The position numbers and the translations under genes are program-made. Of a stretch of DNA of 46,384 nt, positions 9,147 through 18,322 are shown piece after piece. The stretch lies in assembly GCF_003590335.1 (NCBI RefSeq), contig NZ_MIET01000001.1, forward strand, positions 1 to 46,384, in the 5' to 3' direction. The notes under the pieces were generated by a model, which made no database searches, was not told the origin of the DNA, and saw nothing but the letters and a program-made list of their open reading frames with translations. How positions within the stretch are numbered: position 1 is the first letter of the stretch; each line of letters opens with the position of its first letter. The DNA is from Pseudoalteromonas sp. MSK9-3. GTDB taxonomy: Bacteria > Pseudomonadota > Gammaproteobacteria > Enterobacterales > Alteromonadaceae.

Positions 9147-10400
9147 TTATTGTGACACCTCTGTTCGACGATTAAATAAACTCACCGTATGATTCTTAAT
9201 CAAAGGTTTAGTCCACATGCCGACACTGAATATATAGGCAAGTGGGATCAACAACACCAACATTGCAACTTGTTGAGAGCCAATAGTCTCACTCACCAAC
9301 CCTAAAATGGGAGAGGCAATAGCGCCTCCTACAATCCCGGTGCACAAAATACCTGCCACTGCACCATGGCCTACTTGCATAGAGTTAAGGGCGAGAGAAA
9401 ACAGCACCGACCACATAATAGATAAAAAGAACCCGACGGCAGAAAAACTTAACAGCGACGTTGACTTACTGCCAAATAACGCAAGCAACAGAGCACTAGC
9501 AGCACCCATGCTAAAGACCATTAATAACTTCTGTGCATCAAAAAACTTCAAAAGTAATAACCCAATTAGACAGCCTACTGTTAGCAGCAACCAAAACTGA
9601 CTCACCGCATACGCACCATGAGTGTGCGCATCTAGCCCATGATAAGACTGTAAAAACAAAGAAATTGAATTTGCAACACCCTGCTCTAAAGCAACATATG
9701 CGACGATCGCAAAGAAAAACTTAACAACAATTGGATTTTTTAACAGTGCTAAGCTCTGCTTTACGCTAAGTAACTCATTACAATTACGTTCAACCTTTGC
9801 TATCGGAGTCAACAATATATAAACCACCATACCCAAGCTCAAAGCAGCAAACAGCCAATACATACTGAGCCACGCCATTGAGCTAGGCACTAATCCGATA
9901 AAAAAGCGGCCAACTCCTTTATACAGCGTAATCCCTTCAACAAAAGTGCTATAGACTATCGGAGACAAGGTCGCTGCACCGCCAAACATAAGCTGTGCAA
10001 GTACCGAGTACATCGCGAAATGCTTACTCCCCCCGCTTACCCGTAACAGCGGATTAATAGCAACTTGTAACAAGGCCATCGCACACCCGATGGTAAATAA
10101 CGCAAACATAGCCACCAAAAAAGACGGAGACAACGCAAAGCTCAAAGACCCAGCGCCAGCCAAAGTGAATGCGAGTAACATCACCGGTTTTTCTCCTCTC
10201 GCCTGCACCAGTAAGCCAGCTGGAATTGACATCACTGCGTAGGCCACAAAAAAAGCAAACGGAAAAAAGCCGGCCAACGTAATACCAATATTAAAGTCAT
10301 CGATGAGTTCAGGGAAAATCGGGCCAAGAATATTGGTAATAAACGACACCATAAAAAAAGTGATCAATACCAACACCACAATCCCATATTTCACGTTCAT
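9147..10400 (-). CDS. MFS sugar permease, FucP/NagP-like (putative N-acetylglucosamine transporter)
   Basis: This 417-residue inner-membrane protein has about 12 hydrophobic helices and would import a sugar by proton symport. The start, with FFMVSFITNILGPIFPEL and then FFPFAFFVAYAVMSIPAG, is typical of the fucose/glucose-galactose (FHS) branch of the major facilitator superfamily, which includes NagP of Alteromonadales. GAGG precedes the ATG at a good distance. It sits between the outer-membrane receptor and the kinase, so its substrate is probably the GlcNAc or small oligosaccharide released in the periplasm. No nagA or nagB lies nearby, so the later pathway steps must be encoded elsewhere. 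Confidence 0.85.
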   Translation of the reverse strand: MNVKYGIVVLVLITFFMVSFITNILGPIFPELIDDFNIGITLAGFFPFAFFVAYAVMSIPAGLLVQARGEKPVMLLAFTLAGAGSLSFALSPSFLVAMFALFTIGCAMALLQVAINPLLRVSGGSKHFAMYSVLAQLMFGGAATLSPIVYSTFVEGITLYKGVGRFFIGLVPSSMAWLSMYWLFAALSLGMVVYILLTPIAKVERNCNELLSVKQSLALLKNPIVVKFFFAIVAYVALEQGVANSISLFLQSYHGLDAHTHGAYAVSQFWLLLTVGCLIGLLLLKFFDAQKLLMVFSMGAASALLLALFGSKSTSLLSFSAVGFFLSIMWSVLFSLALNSMQVGHGAVAGILCTGIVGGAIASPILGLVSETIGSQQVAMLVLLIPLAYIFSVGMWTKPLIKNHTVSLFNRRTEVSQ

Positions 10401-10530
10401 ATTCCTACCTCAAAATTTAGATAAGGCAATAGCGTTAGAGCGTATTCGTAGAGATACAAACACACGACTCAAGGGGTTGCATTGCCTTAGGTTTGGGAGT
10501 TTTTTTGCTCTATAAAGCCTTGTTGGTAAT

Positions 10531-10556
10531 GTAAGTGCCGCTTATGCAGCACTTAC
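10531..10556 (-). promoter_or_regulatory. Intercistronic stem-loop between receptor and permease genes
   Basis: GTAAGTGC (10531-10538) and GCACTTAC (10549-10556) form an 8-bp stem just after the receptor stop at 10573. No T-run follows on the transcribed strand, so it is more likely an mRNA-stabilising or attenuating structure than a full terminator. It would let the receptor be made in larger amounts than the permease and enzymes. Confidence 0.45.
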
Positions 10557-10572
10557 TTTAAGCTTTATATAT

Positions 10573-13536
10573 TTACCAGCGTGCACGAAGACCAAACGTG
10601 AGTCGTCGCTCATAAATGTTTTGAGAAATGCGGTTATCTTTCCACTGTGCATAATTGGTTTCATATTCTTCAGTCAGATTACTACCCGACATAAACACCG
10701 TGAAATTATCATCAACATCATAACTGGCTGAAATATCAATGTACGTCGTAGGTTCAGTCCAAATTGCCGTATCACCCATACCATAAGGAACTGAAATTTC
10801 AGCTAAACGCTTAGAGCGGTAATTAGCCGCCAATCTAAATTGAAACCCTGACTTTTCATACCACAGTACTGCATTGGCAGATTCTTTAGAATTGTCTTCT
10901 AACGGCAGCGCTTCACCATCTAAATCAGTGCGACCACTTTCACTATCACTGTAGGTATAGTTAAAAGATGCCCCTAACCCACTCCACATACCAGGTAAAA
11001 AGTCGAACGCTTGCTGATATGAAAACTCAGCGCCGCTCATTGTTCCACCAGCCCCGTTTACCAAACCATTAACGGTGACTTCCCTACGAATCACTTCATC
11101 ACCATCAGGCATTGCCTGTAACCAGGTACTTGATTCAATAAATGAAGCCAATTTGATATTAAAGATACCAATACTCGCCATCGCACTCGGAGAGAAGTAC
11201 CACTCTACCGCCATATCGCTATTTTCTGCTCGCCAAGGGTTTAATTCTGGGTTTCCTTGCATCGTTGCATTTGTCGCGATGAGTAAGTCTGGAGAAATCC
11301 CTTCTCTAGCAGCTAGGTCATCACCCGCACGAGTACGGCTGATGGTTAGCCCCCCTGCTATTTGCTGCAGATCCAGTTTTGTCATTGTCTTACCCCACGC
11401 AGCACGATAGACGACATCATCACTTAAATTAACGCTTAAATTGAACGACGGTAAAAAATCTGAAAAAGACTTATCCGTGATCACATCGCCTGCATCTTCG
11501 GCAACGGTGCCTGGGCAGTTAGTACAAATAGAATCTCCTATCACGTTTTGCGCTATTTCCAAATCGGTTTTAATGTATTGGAAACCCGCATTAGCTCGGT
11601 AATTATCCCCAGAAAAGTCTGCACGCCAATAAAGAGACTGCGTCTGCTCGGTCACTTTGTAAGAACTGCCGGGGACCATGCCTCGCACATTTCCAGGATA
11701 AAACCTATTTTGGAAGGCAAAGGGGTCATCCAACTGTTTCGGGTCAATAAAGTAGATACTACCAATATTATTGGGGCCAAAATCAGATACCGACTGCACC
11801 CAGCCCTCTGGCAGGCTCGCAAACGTGATCAAATTATCATGGCCCATGGTTAAGTCACCTGCAGAGGCACTTGGCGTACCGCCACTTCCGTCTGTGTCAA
11901 ACGCCGCTAACCCTTGGTCTTTCCACATAACATTAACGCTCCCCTCACCCACAGGGTTATTGAATGGCGCTAATAACACATATTGATCTCGCGAAATATC
12001 TCGTTCAGAAAAGCGTACGCCAAAACGCATGGCATTCAAATGATCGGTATCAAACTCATACTCACCGTCCAACCGCAATACATCTAAAGACGCGTCTTCA
12101 TCATAATTATTCTCTGAGTAAGTTGATGTGACGGAATAACGATTAATATTAGAGCCAAATGCTTCACCCTGTAATGATGACGGCGGCATTAACGTTGCAT
12201 ATTTACCCGTAAAGTCAAAGCGCATCGGCACTGTATTTGGGCCATATCCACCCGGGTTCACCGCTATCGGGCCATTACCTTCATTACGACGCAGACCATG
12301 CGCCAAACCATTGGTTAAATATCCTTGAGCAACATTTTCAGTATGACTGCGAGATGCATCTGCCGTTATAAAGCGCATTTTTCCTGAAAAAGGCCCGTCA
12401 CCCTGGTAAACAAGTTCAATATTGTAGTTGGTCGATTTTCTCTTATTGGTGTGGCTTTCTGAGTGCGCAACCACACGTGGAGCATTCAACGTAATATCTT
12501 GCGCAGTATACAAGCTATGGCCAGACGCTAATATTTCACCTCGATTAATTGGGTTATGTTGATCTTGCCATTGCCAATGCCCGCCCCATGCATTGTCTGC
12601 CATTAATCCTCTTTGGCGATCTGCATCATCCATTTTGGTATAAAACACATCGGCATTTAATTCGAATGTGTCTGATAGCTGGGCTTGAAAACTAACATTA
12701 GCCCCCGTTCTTTCACGTTCAGTAAAGCGATTAACCATCCCATAACTGACGTACGTGTATTCCGCATCATTTGTATCGCCATCACCATTCATATCTGTTT
12801 GCGGACAATACCAACACTCCCCAGATTCTGGGACAGCCCCAACCCAACCGTGATTCGTTGCACCTAAACGATAGTTTGCCAGCGTCACTTCATCTTTTGA
12901 TAAGGTAGCTAACACCGCAAACTTATCGGCGTTGTAGCCTGCAAAAACCATGGCTTTAGGGTCTGTTTCTTTAGAGTAAGAACCCCTTGCAGCCTCAATT
13001 GATGCAGCACCAGTGAATCCCTCAGCTAAATCAAATGCCTTTCTCGTTTGCAAATCAACGGTACCAGAGATCCCACCAGCCAATGTGTCCGCAGTCGGTG
13101 ACTTCATCACATTCATTGCCCCAACCAAACTGGATGGAATGTCTGTAAAGTCTGGCTGTACCTTCGTCAATGAACCTGCACTTAAAAATTGTTCGCCATT
13201 AAGCAACGTCGTGACTTGAGGCATACCACGAACATTAATCGTCGACCCTTCACCCGCACTGCGCCTAATTTGAATACCAGGAATACGTTGCAGCGAATCT
13301 GCAATAGTCGCATCTGGAAGCTTACCAATGTCTTCAGCTGTGATGGAGTCAACAACCCCATCAGCAAAGCGCTTGGTATTTAAACTTTTCTCTGTAGAAG
13401 CCCGAATACCACGCACTTCGATTACTTCAAGTTCCTCTTCACTTTGCCCGTCAACCGCTAAGGCATGACTAGACATAACACCTGCTAAAATTGCGTAACT
13501 GATAAGGGAAAGCTTGAATGATCTCTTGTTGTTCAT
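10573..13536 (-). CDS. TonB-dependent outer-membrane receptor (oligosaccharide type)
   Basis: This 987-residue protein is predicted to import an oligosaccharide across the outer membrane with energy from TonB-ExbBD. It has a signal peptide (about 1-27, cleavage near SHALA), a TonB-box-like ELEVIEVRG (35-43) and a plug domain with DSLQRIPGIQIRR and INVRGM. A long 22-strand-type barrel follows, ending RLTFGLRARW with a terminal aromatic residue. The plug resembles the large receptor subfamily used for carbohydrates in Xanthomonas, Caulobacter and Alteromonadales. AGAGGAA precedes the ATG. Clustering with the permease, ROK kinase and GH20 enzyme points to a GlcNAc-containing ligand such as chitooligosaccharide. 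This assignment rests on context. Confidence 0.92.
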   Translation of the reverse strand: MNNKRSFKLSLISYAILAGVMSSHALAVDGQSEEELEVIEVRGIRASTEKSLNTKRFADGVVDSITAEDIGKLPDATIADSLQRIPGIQIRRSAGEGSTINVRGMPQVTTLLNGEQFLSAGSLTKVQPDFTDIPSSLVGAMNVMKSPTADTLAGGISGTVDLQTRKAFDLAEGFTGAASIEAARGSYSKETDPKAMVFAGYNADKFAVLATLSKDEVTLANYRLGATNHGWVGAVPESGECWYCPQTDMNGDGDTNDAEYTYVSYGMVNRFTERERTGANVSFQAQLSDTFELNADVFYTKMDDADRQRGLMADNAWGGHWQWQDQHNPINRGEILASGHSLYTAQDITLNAPRVVAHSESHTNKRKSTNYNIELVYQGDGPFSGKMRFITADASRSHTENVAQGYLTNGLAHGLRRNEGNGPIAVNPGGYGPNTVPMRFDFTGKYATLMPPSSLQGEAFGSNINRYSVTSTYSENNYDEDASLDVLRLDGEYEFDTDHLNAMRFGVRFSERDISRDQYVLLAPFNNPVGEGSVNVMWKDQGLAAFDTDGSGGTPSASAGDLTMGHDNLITFASLPEGWVQSVSDFGPNNIGSIYFIDPKQLDDPFAFQNRFYPGNVRGMVPGSSYKVTEQTQSLYWRADFSGDNYRANAGFQYIKTDLEIAQNVIGDSICTNCPGTVAEDAGDVITDKSFSDFLPSFNLSVNLSDDVVYRAAWGKTMTKLDLQQIAGGLTISRTRAGDDLAAREGISPDLLIATNATMQGNPELNPWRAENSDMAVEWYFSPSAMASIGIFNIKLASFIESSTWLQAMPDGDEVIRREVTVNGLVNGAGGTMSGAEFSYQQAFDFLPGMWSGLGASFNYTYSDSESGRTDLDGEALPLEDNSKESANAVLWYEKSGFQFRLAANYRSKRLAEISVPYGMGDTAIWTEPTTYIDISASYDVDDNFTVFMSGSNLTEEYETNYAQWKDNRISQNIYERRLTFGLRARW

Positions 13537-13583
13537 GTCATTCCTCTGATAATTTTTATATTGTTAGATAGTTTCATATTTAC

Positions 13584-13600
13584 TACCAAGATTTTTGGTA
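13584..13600. promoter_or_regulatory. Inverted repeat TACCAA-N5-TTGGTA upstream of the receptor gene
   Basis: Two 6-base arms (13584-13589 and 13595-13600) are spaced by 5 bases, 48 bases before the receptor start. This is the form of an operator for a dimeric repressor, or a small hairpin in the 5' leader. The binding protein is unknown. Confidence 0.35.
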
Positions 13601-13673
13601 CCCCCTTATTTCAACAGTTGCTTTTAATAAAAGTGCGCAATATCTATCATCTATTAATACTCACCTACCTACC

Positions 13674-13687
13674 TGACATCGCTGTCA
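13674..13687. promoter_or_regulatory. Candidate NagR-type operator (TGACA-N4-TGTCA)
   Basis: TGACATCGCTGTCA is a palindrome with 5-base arms and a CG centre, and with its flank reads CCTGACATCGCTGTCATT. From memory, LacI-family NagR regulators of GlcNAc use in Shewanella and Xanthomonas bind a palindrome close to AATGACAnCGnTGTCATT. This site agrees at nearly all positions. It lies 138 bases before the receptor start. No nagR gene is in the window. Confidence 0.55.
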
Positions 13688-13851
13688 TTACATATAATTT
13701 ACATGAAATGAAAAATTAATATATTTTTTAGTAAGTTACAGCAACAAATGCAAGGATCGTACTAATGGTTAATTGAATCGTATCACTTTAAGATGCTTAA
13801 CTAATCATCATGTATTAATAACTTGTTAAGCTTAAATAAAAGGAGCGATTT

Positions 13852-14718
13852 ATGAGAGCTTTATGTGAGAAAATCATCCCATCAGACAACTGTTCATGGC
13901 GATATTGCCTCTATAAATTAAACGAAATCCCATTCAATTGGCACTATCATGCCGAATATGAGATTTGTTTAACCTTAAATAGCCAAGGCGTGAGCCATAT
14001 TGGCGATCACATAGCACCATACGGTAACTTTGACTTGGTATTACTCGGTCCAGATTTACCACATACTTGGCAATCACAGCCCAATCATGACGGAACAGAA
14101 CAGCTGGTACATGTTGCACAGCTCCCTTCTCAATGGATTGAAGGGTTAGTACAAAACAATCCAGAACTCGCAGATTTAAATCACTTATTACGCAAAGCAC
14201 GCTGCGGAGTGCGTTTTAGCGAGCAAACGGCAAAATCTCTGCTTCCTCTTTTTGAAGCAATAGACAGTGCAGATCCGCTTCATCGATTCAACTTATTAAT
14301 GTCTTTACTGCATACGTTAAGTACTAACGAATCACAGACTCTATCTAGTCAAGAATTTTCATTTCCAAGAACGCTGGATCCCGCAAAAGATAAATTTGAA
14401 AAAGTGCTCAATTATATTTATGACAATTACTGCGATCCTCTCAGTGTCGACTCCCTCGCTCAATACATCCATATGAGTACCAATCACTTTCATCGTTTTT
14501 TTAAAAAGCGCACTGAATGCACCGTGACAGAGTTTATTAACCAACTAAGAATAGCTAAGGCCTGTAAACTATTAGTCAACAGCTCAGTGCCTATTTCGGT
14601 CATAAGCGACCAATGCGGTTTTAATAATATCTCCAATTTTAACCGGCGCTTCTTAGCCATAAAACTATGTACGCCGAGTGAATTTAGATCACGAATTCAT
14701 CAAGCAACATTAATTTAG
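13852..14718 (+). CDS. AraC-family transcriptional regulator
   Basis: This 288-residue DNA-binding protein has an N-terminal cupin-like sensor (about 20-110; WHYHAEYEICLTL and GPDLPHTWQ) and a C-terminal double helix-turn-helix of AraC type (about 177-281; LAQYIHMSTNHFHRFFKK and then ISDQCGFNNISNFNRRF). AAGGAG is 7 bases before the ATG. It is divergent from the receptor-permease-kinase-hexosaminidase genes, so it is probably their activator or co-regulator, with the sugar as effector. Both the target and the effector are inferred from position. Confidence 0.9.
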   Translation: MRALCEKIIPSDNCSWRYCLYKLNEIPFNWHYHAEYEICLTLNSQGVSHIGDHIAPYGNFDLVLLGPDLPHTWQSQPNHDGTEQLVHVAQLPSQWIEGLVQNNPELADLNHLLRKARCGVRFSEQTAKSLLPLFEAIDSADPLHRFNLLMSLLHTLSTNESQTLSSQEFSFPRTLDPAKDKFEKVLNYIYDNYCDPLSVDSLAQYIHMSTNHFHRFFKKRTECTVTEFINQLRIAKACKLLVNSSVPISVISDQCGFNNISNFNRRFLAIKLCTPSEFRSRIHQATLI

Positions 14719-14866
14719 TATCCGTCTTTAATTTGGAGTCAAATCCATGTTAACTTATAGGCATACATCCTCATGGTACTAGGTTGTAAAGGACTACTCA
14801 GCGCTACTTAGCAATATTGACACGCTCAATAATAAGTATTCCTTTATTACTTTATGAGGAATACCT

Positions 14867-16174
14867 ATGTCTACAAAACGCCCTACAATCGTGATTGTTG
14901 GTGGAGGTGCTGGTGGGTTAGCACTTGCGACGCAATTGGGCCATAAATTAGGAAAGAAAAAACACGCTGATATCGTACTGATTGACAAAAATAGAAATCA
15001 TATATGGAAGCCCTTGCTACATGAAGTGGCCACAGGGTCTTTGGATGCTGATTTAGATGGCGTGGTGTATTCGGCACATGCTGCTAAGCATCATTATCGG
15101 TTTATCCTAGGTGAATTCACCACTTTAGATACTCAGCAAAAACAGCTCACACTCAAGCCTTTACTGAATGAATCTGCCCAACAAATACTGCCACAACGAC
15201 AAATTCACTTCGATAAACTGATACTGGCTATCGGCAGTGTTAGTAATGATTTTAATACCCCAGGTGTAGCAGAACATTGCTTCTTTTTAGACTCCCATAC
15301 ACAAGCAGAACGTTTTCAACATGCGCTGCTCGATAACTTCACCCGTATTCACCAAAGCAACACGACCCAACATAAACCGCTTAATATTGCCATTGTTGGC
15401 GGTGGTGCAACAGGCGTAGAACTCTCAGCTGAGTTGTATCATGTTACACATTTACTGAAAACATATGGGCTAAATAATATGACCTCTGATCAGCTGAAAA
15501 TAAGCTTAATCGAAGCGGGTCCTAGAATACTCCCCGCCCTGTCTGAACGAATCGCCAACTCAGCAAAACGAGAGTTACTAAAACTCGGCGTAAACGTATT
15601 TGAAAATACTAAAGTAAAATCTGCCTCTGCAACGGCGTTTGAAACCCACCTAGAAACAGAAATTGAAGCAGATATAAAAGTCTGGGCTGCGGGAGTTAAA
15701 GCCCCTGACTTTATAAAGGAGCTTAATATATTTGAACTCAATGCAAATAACCAAATCAACGTCGATTCATATTTACGAAGTACCCAGTGTGATTCAATCT
15801 ATGCCATTGGTGATTGCTGCTCATTCACTCAAGCCGATGGGAGTATTGTGCCACCCCGTGCCCAATCAGCACATCAAATGGCATTGTGTGTCCAACAGAA
15901 CCTCATAGCAGAGATATTTGGATTGCCCCTAAAACAATTCAAATACCAAGATCATGGTTCCCTTGTTAACTTGTCTCAGTTTACTGCGGTGGGTAACCTT
16001 ATGGGCAATTTAACTAAAAACAGTTTTTTTATTGAAGGTAAAATCGCAAGACTAATGTACGTATCACTTTACCGCATGCACCAACGTGCAATACACGGTT
16101 CTTTACGCACATTCATTCTATGGCTCAGTGAGAAAATGCTGAAAATAGTAAGACCAAAAATGAAACTACATTAA
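14867..16174 (+). CDS. ndh: Type II NADH dehydrogenase (NADH:ubiquinone oxidoreductase, non-pumping)
   Basis: This 435-residue peripheral membrane flavoprotein passes electrons from NADH to quinone without pumping protons. The FAD-binding motif VGGGAGG is at 11-17. A second Rossmann motif VGGGATGVELSAEL, for NADH, is near residue 175. The IYAIGDCCSF segment (about 310-320) is the usual FAD-contact motif of NDH-2. The C-terminal region has the amphipathic and hydrophobic stretches used for membrane attachment. Length is normal. The ATG at 14867 is preceded by GAGGAA. It is a single gene, convergent with the next transporter gene. Confidence 0.93.
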   Translation: MSTKRPTIVIVGGGAGGLALATQLGHKLGKKKHADIVLIDKNRNHIWKPLLHEVATGSLDADLDGVVYSAHAAKHHYRFILGEFTTLDTQQKQLTLKPLLNESAQQILPQRQIHFDKLILAIGSVSNDFNTPGVAEHCFFLDSHTQAERFQHALLDNFTRIHQSNTTQHKPLNIAIVGGGATGVELSAELYHVTHLLKTYGLNNMTSDQLKISLIEAGPRILPALSERIANSAKRELLKLGVNVFENTKVKSASATAFETHLETEIEADIKVWAAGVKAPDFIKELNIFELNANNQINVDSYLRSTQCDSIYAIGDCCSFTQADGSIVPPRAQSAHQMALCVQQNLIAEIFGLPLKQFKYQDHGSLVNLSQFTAVGNLMGNLTKNSFFIEGKIARLMYVSLYRMHQRAIHGSLRTFILWLSEKMLKIVRPKMKLH

Positions 16175-16206
16175 TATCTACGTTATTTAAGCAGTAGCAA
16201 GTTTTA

Positions 16207-16233
16207 GTAGGCTAAACACATTGCTTAGCCTAC
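16207..16233. terminator. Convergent stem-loop after ndh
   Basis: GTAGGCTAA (16207-16215) pairs with TTAGCCTAC (16225-16233) between the convergent ndh and transporter genes. T-tracts are poor, so bidirectional termination is likely but not certain. Confidence 0.5.
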
Positions 16234-16254
16234 AAAGCCACTATTTCTAAAAGG

Positions 16255-17577
16255 CTATTTTAAAGCAACATTGACAAATACTGCCGTCATTAATACAGGG
16301 CACACAAAGCGCACATATTGTGCAAACCAATAATGTGGCCCTTTACACTCTAGGTGTAATTGATTACCCCGCTTCCACATCCAGCCCACAGTAATAAAGT
16401 AAAACAACCCCATAAGTGGTAACTGATATTGCGTGAATAGGCTGATAACCAACCCAAACAACCAATCAAAGTTCAAAATAATGACACTTGAGACAAGTAA
16501 AATGGTTGCCGTTACCCACCATGTTGCACTGTTTCGCTTAAAGCCGTGATTTTCAACCAAAAACGCAACAGGGATTTCTGTAGAAGAAATGGTGGAAGTT
16601 AAAGAAGCAATCGACATTAAAATAAAGAACGTAAGCCCAACAAGTAAACCCACTTCTCCCATACTGGCAAACAGCTCTGGTAACACCGCAAAAATTAAAC
16701 GCCCTTCGCCAATTAACTTGCCATCTTGAAAGACCTCAACACCGTTGTGCTGTGCAACAAAAATGGCAGGTATGATCAATAAGCCAGCAAGAAAAGCAAC
16801 CCCCGTATCAAGGAGCGCAACACTCGCCGTTAATTTAGGCAAATTGGCATTAGGCTTAAGGTATGATCCATAAATCATCATACAGCCTACACCGAGAGAC
16901 AATGAGAAAAACGCTTGGCCCATCGCTGCAATCACAAGATCAGGATCTGTTATCTGAGAAAAGTCAGGGACTAAATACGCTTTAAACCCCTCTACTGCAC
17001 CGTCTAACGTGCCGATATAAGCGATTAATGCCACTAATAATAACAATAGCATTGGCATCAAACGACGCGACCAAGTTTCTATTCCTGACTTTACCCCTTT
17101 TAATATAATCCCGGCAGTTAGCAGCAGCATAATAGGCGTAAAAATAAAGTTACGCAGTGTCGAGTCACCAATTAAAAAGGCACTTAACTGCTCGAACCCA
17201 AAGAACCTAGCAATAGGCTCAATGGAATATGCCAGCATCCACCCCGCAACAATAGAATAAAAGCTCAACATAATAATAGCGCCGAACAATCCGATATATC
17301 CGGCGGATGCACCTATTTTAGGCCCTTTTTCTTGCCACGCTTGTTTTAATGCTTGGACAGGGTTTGATTGTGCTTGATGGCCTAGATATAGCTCAGTGTA
17401 GAGTGCAGGCAATGCCAAAAGAAAAATAACAATGAAGTAGACCAATAAAAAAGCGCCACCACCATGGTTTGCAGCTTGAGTGGGAAACCCCCAAATATTA
17501 CCTAATCCTACCGCTGCGCCAGCAGCAGCAAGAACAAAGCCAAGTCGGCTTTGAAAACCATCGCGCAATTGAGCCAT
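16255..17577 (-). CDS. Sodium-dependent transporter (NSS/SNF family, LeuT-like)
   Basis: This 440-residue inner-membrane symporter has about 11 hydrophobic helices. The first helix carries LAAAGAAVGLGNIWGFP, the sodium- and substrate-binding segment of the neurotransmitter:sodium symporter family. Bacterial members import amino acids such as leucine, tryptophan or tyrosine, or related amines, with sodium. The substrate cannot be told from the sequence. Sodium coupling fits a marine host. It is monocistronic and convergent with ndh. Confidence 0.92.
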   Translation of the reverse strand: MAQLRDGFQSRLGFVLAAAGAAVGLGNIWGFPTQAANHGGGAFLLVYFIVIFLLALPALYTELYLGHQAQSNPVQALKQAWQEKGPKIGASAGYIGLFGAIIMLSFYSIVAGWMLAYSIEPIARFFGFEQLSAFLIGDSTLRNFIFTPIMLLLTAGIILKGVKSGIETWSRRLMPMLLLLLVALIAYIGTLDGAVEGFKAYLVPDFSQITDPDLVIAAMGQAFFSLSLGVGCMMIYGSYLKPNANLPKLTASVALLDTGVAFLAGLLIIPAIFVAQHNGVEVFQDGKLIGEGRLIFAVLPELFASMGEVGLLVGLTFFILMSIASLTSTISSTEIPVAFLVENHGFKRNSATWWVTATILLVSSVIILNFDWLFGLVISLFTQYQLPLMGLFYFITVGWMWKRGNQLHLECKGPHYWFAQYVRFVCPVLMTAVFVNVALK

Positions 17578-17688
17578 ACCGATTCTATATGATTATTGTT
17601 TTGGACCGCTGATTATACTTAACTTGTTAAAAAATGCGACTACCAAGGTTCAAATTAAGGAACCTTCCAAAACAAACCCAAGCCGGAT

Positions 17689-18219
17689 TTAAAAACTAGA
17701 CCCTGCTTGCGTCAAAAACTGTAATTCATCGTCACTCGAAACTCGATTCAATATTTGATTTCTATGTGGGTACCGACCAAATTGGTCAATAATTTTCTTG
17801 TGCGCCAACTCGAATTCATAATTGGGTAATGCGCGAAACAATGCTTCTGCTTGTTGGTGAATGATTTTACTTTCACTATGCATCAAAGGCATATATAAAA
17901 AACTCAGCTCTGTATCATTGAGTTGTTTATCCACCCCCTTATCAATAGCATGCTGAGCAAGGCATAACGCCAAGGCATCTGATGCGAATGCATCGGGCGT
18001 ATCCCGAAACATATTTCTTGAAAACTGGTCCAATATAATTATTTCACATAGCGCACCAATAGGTTCTGCACGCCAATGGGCCAGCTCCCCTTGCATCGCC
18101 ATGCGATGGTGGACTGAAAACTGTGATTTAATTTTAAGGTCGAAGTGAAGCGATTTGTTCCACCAGTCAGACTCTGAGCAAGTGACAAACCAAAATTGAT
18201 AAATATCTTGATACTGCAT
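17689..18219 (-). CDS. DUF924 family protein
   Basis: This 176-residue cytosolic protein of unknown function belongs to the DUF924/TPR-like family. Characteristic features are QFWF near the start, SDWWNKS, the central LDQFSRNMFR and FLYMPLMHSE. I chose the ATG at 18219 because GGGAGG lies 5 bases before it. An in-frame ATG at 18276 would add 19 residues but has no ribosome-binding site and is not part of the family pattern. It lies just downstream of lysC on the same strand, about 100 bases away, and might be co-transcribed with it. Confidence 0.88.
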   Translation of the reverse strand: MQYQDIYQFWFVTCSESDWWNKSLHFDLKIKSQFSVHHRMAMQGELAHWRAEPIGALCEIIILDQFSRNMFRDTPDAFASDALALCLAQHAIDKGVDKQLNDTELSFLYMPLMHSESKIIHQQAEALFRALPNYEFELAHKKIIDQFGRYPHRNQILNRVSSDDELQFLTQAGSSF

Positions 18220-18322
18220 GGTGGCCTCCCAATACTGCTTAATTAGCACTCTACTCGGGATTTTACCACCATGCAATCTAAAACTTAATTATTAGTTATT
18301 GTTTGATAAATGTTGCCAATAA

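Larger units (their letters stand above)
13537..13851. promoter_or_regulatory. Divergent promoter region of the amino-sugar locus
   Basis: This 315-bp region lies between the receptor gene (minus) and the AraC-type regulator gene (plus). It has no gene. It is AT-rich near the regulator and holds two palindromes that are listed separately. Promoters for both directions must lie here, but no single -35/-10 pair stands out clearly. Confidence 0.7.

Noticed and set aside
18220..18276. Longer start of the DUF924 gene
   Set aside because: No ribosome-binding site precedes 18276, while GGGAGG lies 5 bases before the ATG at 18219.
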